From the NCBI GenBank assembly GCA_018065885.1, contig JAGHSL010000047.1:1-5003 (forward strand): a stretch of DNA of 5,003 nt, written 5' to 3'. The stretch comes from Candidatus Limimorpha equi (GTDB taxonomy: Bacteria; Bacteroidota; Bacteroidia; Bacteroidales; F082). The position numbers and the translations under genes are program-made. This document shows, in pieces, positions 1-5,003 of this stretch. How positions within the stretch are numbered: position 1 is the stretch's first letter; every line of letters starts with the position of its first letter. Under the pieces are notes generated by a model. It made no database searches. It saw nothing but the letters and a program-made list of their open reading frames with translations, and was not told the DNA's origin.

Positions 1-264
1 TTTGCCAATCTCGACCAATACCGCCGCCATGGCAGCCATGGCCGCAGCGGTTCAGCAAGCAGGGGCTTCGCTGATGGCGGCTATGCCGAGCCGATTTTGC
101 AAGGTTCAATAGGTAATTCGGCACCACTTGAACTGTCGGAAAGTTCATGCCGGATGCTGGCTGCAGCTATCGCAGAAAGAGGCATCACTATCGTTCAACT
201 CGATAAGGCTCTGAGCGACAAACATGCAATGGAAAACAGATTCAAAACTAAAACTTCAAGATAA
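1..264 (+). CDS. Phage tail tape measure protein, C-terminal end (partial, 5' end outside window)
   Basis: An open frame runs from base 1 to a TAA at 262-264 (87 codons visible). The protein would sit inside the tail tube, set its length and leave with the DNA. Two things support this. The motif GFADGGY (about residues 27-33 of the visible part) resembles the Gly-rich linker often found near the C-terminus of tape measure proteins. The gene also directly precedes a probable tail-tip gene, the usual place for a tape measure gene. After the linker comes a probably helical end (LAAAIAERGITIVQLDKALSDK region) and a basic tail ending KTKTSR. The stop overlaps the next start as TAATG, which suggests translational coupling. 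The first 30 or so residues are rich in R, H, G and S. The +1 frame over bases 2-109 instead reads as an Ala/Met-rich helix, so a frameshift cannot be excluded. The family call is inference from a short tail of the protein. Confidence 0.6.
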   Translation, partial: FANLDQYRRHGSHGRSGSASRGFADGGYAEPILQGSIGNSAPLELSESSCRMLAAAIAERGITIVQLDKALSDKHAMENRFKTKTSR

Positions 265-2099
265 TGGAAATCGTAACTGAGAAAGGTAAACTTGACATTC
301 CTTCGGATTTGGAGCTGACAATCGAGAGGACGAACCCTCTGATGTCGGATGAAGGAGATTCAACATTGCCACTGACATTGCCTTCGTCATCAAACAACCT
401 TCAGGCAATTGGGCATCGCCACAGGATTGACAGGTTTGAAGCCTACACCAACAAGGTCGATGCTTCGCTTCGCATCGGGCCGCTGCAAAAGAAAGGGAAA
501 CTGGTGATGGATTCAGTCAACAGACGAAACGGCATAGATGCCGTCTTTGCCTTCGATAACAGCGACCTGTATGTTGCTGCAAAATCGAAGTCGCTCAAAC
601 AGATTTTCTCGGAATACAACGACGGTTCTGGTTACTTCGTTAGATTCGATAGCATTGCTAATGCTGCTGCCGAATTGCTGCATATCTACAACGGCGATAA
701 CCAGGATCAAGACGATTACACGATATTCCCGGTTGCTGTGTCGAGATATGAGGAAGATGGGAAAATGATCTATCAGTATAACAACGAAATCCAATTCTCA
801 CAGCAGCCACCAGGTCCGATTATCACAAACCTTGTTTATATAGCTCGGTTCGTGCATGAAGGAGGGAGGCAGGTTGCCGTTCCTGAGGGATATGGGCTTT
901 CGCCATTCTTGAAGCTGCACCGCATGATTGACAAGCTTTTCGAGTGCCTTGGATATACAGTGAAAGAAAATGTTTTTGCACAATTCCCATTCTCAAAAAT
1001 TGTCATCGTGCATAATTGCTCTGACTGCCTCGTCACACCGACTTTGCGCTATGCTGACATGGCTCCATCATGCACATTATCGGAGTTCCTGGGATGGCTG
1101 AAGGCAAAGTTCCATGTGCAAGTTTCGGTCAATTCGGAAAACAAGACGGTGAGAGTGATTGCCATGGAAGACAAAGTGACGGCCAATGCCGACGATGACC
1201 TTACGCAAATGGCAATAGGTGATTGCGACATCATGCTTCAGCCATCAAAACGCATTGTCCTGACACCAAACACGACCATCGAAGGAACGGAAGCCGCTGC
1301 CGAAACATTCGACAAACTCATTGAAAAGCATCAGCAGTATGCTGCTGTCAACGAAGATTGGTATCTTGCAGCTTTAGAAGTGGCTGTTCCCGGTTACACC
1401 AACGCTCTGATCATGCGCCGTGCTACAGGCCAATTCTACACCATGAAAGACGGAATTATACATGCGCTCCTTGGCACCAACCATTTCAAGTACGACCGCA
1501 ACAACAGCGAGGAAACTGAAGAATATTCGCAAGGCGATGTGATTCCGCTGATGCTTGTAGAACCTTTTTACTACACGCCACAAGGAGCATGGGGACCGTA
1601 TTCGTATGCCACAGCGCCATATATCGGCGAGCGCATACATGCCCATACGAAACTGACCGATAATGAAGACCAGGAGGAAGAACAGAGGCAAGAAATCATC
1701 ATCGCACAAGCCTACACTTCATCATTGTTCACATATAAGACCACAGGAACGACGCAAGGCTACATCCAACACCATAACCCCAAATTAGGTGTCTCAGGTA
1801 CAGAACTTGAACTGACTTTGACTGCATATGGTCTTTACAAAGTGTTCTGGAAGAAATACAATGAATTGCTGCTGAACAGTTCTCCACACATCAAACTGCA
1901 ACTGAAACTGAACTTCAAGCAGCTGCTGAACTCAGATATGACGACACCGAAATTGCTTGACAATCAGAAACTGATTCCAATTTCTGCATCGTCGCAGGTT
2001 TCGGACAAACTGAAAACGACTGAAGCCGAATTCATTTTGTCGAAATCTTATATGAACGAGATACGCGACACTGAAATCTTGCCTTCTGTAATCATTTGA
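264..2099 (+). CDS. Putative phage tail-tip / baseplate hub-like structural protein (611 aa)
   Basis: I do not recognise a named family; the role is inferred from position and sequence pattern. The N-terminal part (about 1-110) starts with a segment typical of virion beta domains: alternating hydrophobics around LELTIERTNPL, then a Ser/Asp-rich turn and LPLTLP. This pattern recalls proteins found just after the tape measure gene in Bacteroidales phages. Residues 211-300 read as an alpha/beta unit: a helix (LHRMIDKLFECLGY), then NCSDCLVTP, then TLSEFLGWLKAKFHVQVSV followed by a strand (KTVRVIA). That arrangement is common in hub-like tail proteins. A DNEDQEEEQRQE charged stretch lies at about 467-477. 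The C-terminal part (about 515-595) has YKVFWKKYNELLLNSSPH followed by beta strands and ends ILPSVII. There is no signal peptide or membrane segment. The ATG at 264 overlaps the upstream stop as TAATG and has no Shine-Dalgarno sequence, which fits coupled translation. It could instead be a distal tail protein. Confidence 0.6.
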   Translation: MEIVTEKGKLDIPSDLELTIERTNPLMSDEGDSTLPLTLPSSSNNLQAIGHRHRIDRFEAYTNKVDASLRIGPLQKKGKLVMDSVNRRNGIDAVFAFDNSDLYVAAKSKSLKQIFSEYNDGSGYFVRFDSIANAAAELLHIYNGDNQDQDDYTIFPVAVSRYEEDGKMIYQYNNEIQFSQQPPGPIITNLVYIARFVHEGGRQVAVPEGYGLSPFLKLHRMIDKLFECLGYTVKENVFAQFPFSKIVIVHNCSDCLVTPTLRYADMAPSCTLSEFLGWLKAKFHVQVSVNSENKTVRVIAMEDKVTANADDDLTQMAIGDCDIMLQPSKRIVLTPNTTIEGTEAAAETFDKLIEKHQQYAAVNEDWYLAALEVAVPGYTNALIMRRATGQFYTMKDGIIHALLGTNHFKYDRNNSEETEEYSQGDVIPLMLVEPFYYTPQGAWGPYSYATAPYIGERIHAHTKLTDNEDQEEEQRQEIIIAQAYTSSLFTYKTTGTTQGYIQHHNPKLGVSGTELELTLTAYGLYKVFWKKYNELLLNSSPHIKLQLKLNFKQLLNSDMTTPKLLDNQKLIPISASSQVSDKLKTTEAEFILSKSYMNEIRDTEILPSVII

Positions 2100-2129
2100 T
2101 TTTGTCACCGAAAATAATAAACGGCAACA

Positions 2130-2137
2130 TATCTTTG
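2130..2137 (+). promoter_or_regulatory. Candidate Bacteroidetes-type promoter -7 element (TATCTTTG)
   Basis: The octamer TATCTTTG matches the known Bacteroidetes -7 consensus TAnnTTTG exactly. It lies in the 43-bp gap (2100-2142), the largest gap in the window. The best upstream partner is TTTG at 2101-2104, but the 25-bp spacer is longer than the usual 19-21 bp, so the -33 half is weak. A start about 4-6 bases after the element would fall at or within a base or two of the ATG at 2143, implying an almost leaderless transcript. The motif is short enough to occur by chance. Its position in the gap is the main support. Confidence 0.4.
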
Positions 2138-2142
2138 CAACT

Positions 2143-3591
2143 ATGAGTTACAGCATATACAACAGCCAACGCCCAGCGCACCACGTCTTGTACTTCAAGA
2201 ACCATGTTCCTGTCACAGTCGTAACCGCCACGGAAGAAATAACCGTGAAACTTCTCTTTGGCGATTATGATCCTAATAATGACACATGGACATATAGCAA
2301 TTCAAACATTGCTTTCCAAAGCAGCTATATGCCTGGCTTGGATGGTTTGATTTATCTCGATTTCGAGGAAATCTATAAATCATACATCAAATTCAACCGC
2401 CCAAATTCCGACAATTTCGCGCAAGCTAACTACATGAAGGCTTTCCGCATCATCATAGCAAATGCCAGCGGCGCATCGCCATTGCAAGACATTGATTTTT
2501 GCGTGCTGAATACAGCCGTTAAATACAATGGTTCTGCAATTGACTGGCTTGCGGAAAATTTCCTGACGAATCAGCCGATGGAGAAGCGGACCAACTACGA
2601 GTGCCAGGAATGGCTGACCTATTACGATGAGGCTGGCGATTACAGGCTTTATGTCCGTTTCTATCCCAAGGCAGGAGGCAACGCAGATGTAAAGGTTGCT
2701 GACGATAGTGTTGCCGGATGCTTCACGGTTTCAGTGGCATATTCCAAGCTGATTCGCCTTGCATCCTATCTGCCATCACAACTGAAAGGCTACTACGACA
2801 TCAACCTTGTCGATAGCGATGACAACATAATAGCAAAGCAGCGTTTCATCTTCGAGGAACGCAGCGGACGTGAGCAATACTATTGCTTCGCCAACGATTG
2901 CGGCGGCATGGACACGGTTATTTGCCAAGGCGAAAACGTGTTGAAGCCGACCATCAATTATGGGGTTGGCAGAATCGGGAAAGAGTTCCGGCAACTTGAC
3001 GACAGCGACGATTTGCGCGTATGGTCGCAAAACACAGGAATGTTTCCGTACAAGCAGCGCGACTGGTTCTTTGAAATCATGTCGGCAAAATCCGGATGTT
3101 GGAAGATTGACAAAAGCGGTAAGAAGTACACCGACATCATATTGACGGAAACTTCCGTAGATGTCAGTAATAATGGACAACTTGCGTCAATATCATTCTC
3201 CTACATGGCTGCTGATACGGAACGAATCATCGAAGACCAGGCACGCGCCGAATATTCGTTCCATCAGACCGAAGCCGATGAAGCCGAAGAACTCCATGAT
3301 GAAATGAAACGGATGGAAGTCGAACTCCTTGAAGATGGCCAAGGTGGAATGATGACGGATGAATATGCCGTAGATGCATCTAAGATTTACATCGAGTACA
3401 CCGCTCCTGCATCAGGTTGTCCAATTTACTGGACTTCATCAAGCGGCAAGCACGGACAATTCACTACCGGCACAGACCGAATCCCAATCGTAATCAATTG
3501 GTCACCCAATACGACAATCAGTTTCAGCTCGCAAGACTTCAACGATTTGTCGTCGCTGACAATAATGTATTACCAAAATACAGAGCAATGA
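2143..3591 (+). CDS. Putative phage tail structural protein (482 aa)
   Basis: This is probably a virion component of the tail end, made with the 611-residue protein before it; I cannot name its family. Residues 1-240 look beta-rich, with short alternating hydrophobic strands such as VPVTVV, ITVKLLFGDY and DGLIYLDF. Residues 241-360 form a second block. It begins QYYCFANDCGGMDTVIC, continues through KQRDWFFEIMSAKSGCW and KYTDIILTETSVDV, and ends ASISFSYMAAD. I associate this pattern with uncharacterised Bacteroidales tail proteins. Residues 361-405 are a strongly acidic, helix-prone linker (EADEAEELHDEMKRMEVELLED). Residues 406-482 are a separate small beta module (SKIYIEYTAP, IPIVINW, LTIMYYQ). 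There is no signal peptide, membrane segment or visible catalytic motif. The ATG at 2143 is chosen because the frame has no good earlier start and it follows the candidate promoter. The stop overlaps the next gene as ATGA. Confidence 0.6.
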   Translation: MSYSIYNSQRPAHHVLYFKNHVPVTVVTATEEITVKLLFGDYDPNNDTWTYSNSNIAFQSSYMPGLDGLIYLDFEEIYKSYIKFNRPNSDNFAQANYMKAFRIIIANASGASPLQDIDFCVLNTAVKYNGSAIDWLAENFLTNQPMEKRTNYECQEWLTYYDEAGDYRLYVRFYPKAGGNADVKVADDSVAGCFTVSVAYSKLIRLASYLPSQLKGYYDINLVDSDDNIIAKQRFIFEERSGREQYYCFANDCGGMDTVICQGENVLKPTINYGVGRIGKEFRQLDDSDDLRVWSQNTGMFPYKQRDWFFEIMSAKSGCWKIDKSGKKYTDIILTETSVDVSNNGQLASISFSYMAADTERIIEDQARAEYSFHQTEADEAEELHDEMKRMEVELLEDGQGGMMTDEYAVDASKIYIEYTAPASGCPIYWTSSSGKHGQFTTGTDRIPIVINWSPNTTISFSSQDFNDLSSLTIMYYQNTEQ

Positions 3592-4067
3592 GAACGATAG
3601 CCTACAAAATCACAGCATTCATCGTCAAGCCTCAGGTGCTTGCCATCGAAACAGCCGCCAGCGGACTTATCATTTTATATATGAAAGAAGTTGCCATGCT
3701 GACTTTCAAATTCGCAATTCCGACTTTGTTCATCATATTCGCCGACCTAATTTGGGGCATACAGGCCGCAAAATTTAGGAAGGAGAAAGTTACCTTTAGC
3801 ACGGCAACGAGAAGGACATTCAACAAGATCCTGGCATACACTTGTTGGATTCTCTTTTCATCGAGCATCGGAATAACTTACCAAATGGATAACTTACCGA
3901 TGATTGCCATGCTTCTTGTTTTCGCCCTTGAGGGATGCAGTTGCATCAATAATGCTTTAGAACCTCATGGGAAGAACCTGTCAATATCGGCATTGCTTCG
4001 CGTCATCGGCAGGAAGAAAGACATTGAAGGCCTTGACGAAATAATTGAGGATAAGGATAAAAACTAA
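3588..4067 (+). CDS. Putative phage holin (159 aa)
   Basis: A holin collects in the inner membrane and opens it at a set time, releasing the endolysin. The protein is small and has three clear hydrophobic segments: about 38-60 (LTFKFAIPTLFIIFADLIWG), 80-99 (KILAYTCWILFSSSIGITYQ) and 102-122 (NLPMIAMLLVFALEGCSCIN). A weaker one lies at 17-31. The layout resembles the Holin_4 (TcdE-type) family: a membrane segment with a D-x-x-x-G-like turn (DLIWGI), a basic loop (KFRKEK, TRRTFNK), a second segment, then a third with Glu and 'EGCSCINNA' before a soluble tail. The tail is mixed, basic then acidic (GRKKDIEGLDEIIEDKDKN). The ATG at 3588 is chosen because it overlaps the upstream stop as ATGA. The frame stays open back to a TTG at 3417, but that would embed 57 residues in the previous gene. 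ATG codons at 3681 and 3696 could give shorter forms without the first segment. Confidence 0.6.
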   Translation: MRTIAYKITAFIVKPQVLAIETAASGLIILYMKEVAMLTFKFAIPTLFIIFADLIWGIQAAKFRKEKVTFSTATRRTFNKILAYTCWILFSSSIGITYQMDNLPMIAMLLVFALEGCSCINNALEPHGKNLSISALLRVIGRKKDIEGLDEIIEDKDKN

Positions 4068-4068
4068 C

Positions 4069-4084
4069 TTTAATACGTATTAAA
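4069..4084. repeat. Perfect 16-bp palindrome next to a start codon
   Basis: The sequence TTTAATACGTATTAAA equals its own reverse complement. It fills almost all of the 18-bp gap between the holin stop (4065-4067) and the ATG at 4086, ending two bases before it. A protein-binding site or a weak AT-rich hairpin affecting translation are possible readings. With no loop and only two G/C bases it is a poor terminator. By a rough chance estimate a perfect 16-bp palindrome would turn up in somewhat under a tenth of windows this size, so it may be accidental. Confidence 0.45.
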
Positions 4085-4085
4085 A

Positions 4086-4373
4086 ATGAGTACAAATCAA
4101 ATCAAACAACTGAAAACTGAGGGAAACTCGGTGCGTTTCGAGGCTCAGTCAAACGAGGGACGCATCCATCTTGAAGGCACGGGGGCAATCGTCTGTGAGG
4201 TGTCGACGGATGGCGAACACTACCGCACCGTTGAACATGAAGAGGAATTCGACACCAATGGCGTGTGCGAAGCACCGTTCAAGTTCTACATCGGCGACCG
4301 AGTGCGCTTTTCGGCCACAACGCTGACCAAGGCGTGGATTAACAACGAAAATGTTCAACTTGCAAACCGTTAA
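4086..4373 (+). CDS. Small hypothetical phage protein, probably a beta-sandwich virion accessory (95 aa)
   Basis: I do not recognise the family. The sequence alternates short hydrophobic strands with polar turns: SVRFEAQ, RIHLEG, AIVCEVSTDGEHYRTVE, then PFKFYIGDRVRFSA and KAWINNENVQL. The run 'VSTDGEHYRTV ... IGDRVRFSA' resembles small beta domains in phage tail and capsid decoration proteins, where a 'S-x-DG-x-x-W/Y' hairpin is followed by 'xG-x-x-VRF'. There is no signal peptide or membrane segment. It sits between the holin gene and the fibre gene, 4 bases before the latter, so a role linked to the fibre (connector, chaperone or adhesin part) is possible but not shown. The ATG at 4086 directly follows the 16-bp palindrome and has no Shine-Dalgarno sequence, only an A-rich leader, which is normal for Bacteroidetes. 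Coding is supported by the tight spacing to both neighbours. Confidence 0.55.
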   Translation: MSTNQIKQLKTEGNSVRFEAQSNEGRIHLEGTGAIVCEVSTDGEHYRTVEHEEEFDTNGVCEAPFKFYIGDRVRFSATTLTKAWINNENVQLANR

Positions 4374-4377
4374 TGAC

Positions 4378-5003
4378 ATGGAAGGATTCGATTCAACAAA
4401 AGGAGGCTTCAACGGGACGATTCTTCCCGAAGGAAGCGGTGGCTGTGGCGGCACCTCATTCGAGGACTTGGGCTATTCGCCATTCTCCACAGAAGAAACC
4501 TACGCCGCTGGCGATGTGGTGATCTACGGCGGTTCACTCTACAAGTTCACCGCAAGCCATAGCGGTGCTTGGACTGGAACTGATGCGATGGCTACGAGCG
4601 TGGAGGAGCTTATGAAAGAAAAGGCAGATGCAATCAAGGTGCTGACAAGGGAAGCGCAGAACCTGACAGATGCTGAAAAGGCGCAGGTTCTTGCCAACAT
4701 TGGCGCAATAGGCGAAGACGACACGCTGATGACCATCAACGGAACTGGCGTGAAGAAAGGCGATGCTGTAACGACGGCTGAGACTGCCATTGTGGTTGAT
4801 GGTGCAATGTCGGACAGCAGCCAAAATCCCATTCAGAACAAGGTGGTGAAGGCGTATGTGGACGGGGCTATTGGTAATGTGATTATATCGGAATTTGTTA
4901 CTTATCCGGGAAAAAAAATTGGTGGTGATGGCACATTAGGTACTGGCGCATCGGCAGGTGCGGTTGTAAATGAATATTTAATTGAACCTGATAAGCAATA
5001 TAA
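4378..5003 (+). CDS. Tail fibre / receptor-binding protein, N-terminal part (partial, runs off window)
   Basis: The frame opens with ATG at 4378, four bases after the previous stop, and continues without a stop through 5003 (208 codons). It probably binds the host surface. Residues 1-28 are Gly-rich (STKGGFNGTILPEGSGGCGG region), possibly the attachment end. Residues 40-68 (YAAGDVVIYGGSLYKFTASHSGAW) match the 'Y-xx-GD-V-x-Y-x-G-x-L-Y' pattern of chitin-binding CBM5/12-like modules common in phage fibres. Residues 76-108 are a helix ending 'LTDAEKAQVLANIGA', a frequent fibre repeat unit. Residues 144-164 (MSDSSQNPIQNKVVKAYVDG) are the familiar 'SDSSxNPVQNKVV' fibre motif, thought to be part of a trimeric shaft. 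From about 165 on, the sequence becomes AT-rich with different codon use (see findings), perhaps the start of a sugar-binding tip. An alternative ATG at 4373 in another frame ends after about 49 codons and is rejected. Confidence 0.75.
   Translation, partial: MEGFDSTKGGFNGTILPEGSGGCGGTSFEDLGYSPFSTEETYAAGDVVIYGGSLYKFTASHSGAWTGTDAMATSVEELMKEKADAIKVLTREAQNLTDAEKAQVLANIGAIGEDDTLMTINGTGVKKGDAVTTAETAIVVDGAMSDSSQNPIQNKVVKAYVDGAIGNVIISEFVTYPGKKIGGDGTLGTGASAGAVVNEYLIEPDKQY
4911..4918 (+). repeat. Run of eight A inside the fibre gene
   Basis: The sequence GGAAAAAAAATT gives codons GGA AAA AAA ATT (Gly-Lys-Lys-Ile, residues 178-181). The last seven A are arranged as A AAA AAA in the reading frame, the form of a classic -1 slippery heptamer. 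A shift to -1 would stop after about three codons (AAT TGG TGG TGA) and a +1 shift about seven codons on (TAG). It may therefore simply be a run with mutation or slippage risk; function is not shown. Confidence 0.4.

Noticed and set aside
513..1709. Several antisense frames of 61-111 codons opposite the 611-residue gene and one + strand frame at 538-768
   Set aside because: Short, overlapping shadows of a long continuous gene.
2776..3180. Antisense open frame of 134 codons opposite the 482-residue gene
   Set aside because: Fully inside a well-supported gene, with no promoter-like element or protein pattern seen.
3417..3587. Upstream extension of the holin frame from a TTG start (57 more residues)
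   Set aside because: It lies wholly within the 482-residue gene in another frame and its residues (basic, low hydrophobicity) look like a shadow. ATG 3588 with the ATGA overlap is the natural start.
4373..4525. ATG at 4373 overlapping the previous stop as TAATG
   Set aside because: The frame ends after about 49 codons and its protein has no sensible pattern, while the ATG at 4378 opens a long frame with clear fibre motifs.
4534..4832. Two antisense open frames of 96-97 codons opposite the fibre gene
   Set aside because: Both overlap each other and the fibre gene; the fibre motifs are plainly on the + strand. They are composition shadows.
4378..5003. Diversity-generating retroelement acting on the fibre gene
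   Set aside because: Such elements are frequent with Bacteroides phage fibres, but no reverse transcriptase, template repeat or variable repeat is visible here; the gene's 3' end lies outside the window.
1..5003. CRISPR array, tRNA or rRNA gene, insertion sequence, integrase or attachment site
   Set aside because: No spaced direct repeats, cloverleaf-like segment, transposase motif or integrase was seen; genes fill nearly every base.

Overview
The window looks like part of the late structural region of a tailed bacteriophage or prophage of siphovirus type. The host is probably a member of the Bacteroidales (Bacteroides/Prevotella-like). Three things point there. None of the start codons has a convincing Shine-Dalgarno sequence. 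The only promoter-like element, TATCTTTG, fits the Bacteroidetes -7 consensus TAnnTTTG. The proteins have the flavour of Bacteroidales phage tail proteins, which is an impression from memory and not a database result. No integrase, attachment site or host gene is visible, so free phage versus prophage cannot be decided.

All genes are on the + strand and almost touch. Positions 1-264 are the 3' end of a gene, probably the tape measure protein. It overlaps by one base (TAATG) a 611-residue protein (264-2099) that I read as a tail-tip or baseplate hub-like component. A 43-bp gap with the promoter-like element precedes a 482-residue tail protein (2143-3591). That gene overlaps by ATGA a 159-residue membrane protein of holin type (3588-4067). 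An 18-bp gap containing a perfect 16-bp palindrome leads to a 95-residue small beta-rich protein (4086-4373). Four bases later begins a tail fibre / receptor-binding protein (4378 onward), cut by the window edge after 208 codons.

The order suggests one late transcription unit. The tape measure sets tail length, the 611- and 482-residue proteins build the tail end, and the fibre binds the host surface. The holin, placed before the fibre, would time lysis. No endolysin is seen here. No stretch over 300 bases lacks a gene.

I found no clear new biological system. The best leads are a sharp drop in GC near position 4870 in the fibre gene, an in-frame run of eight A just after it, the promoter-like element almost touching a start codon, the palindrome next to the 95-residue gene, and two large tail proteins with no domain I can name.
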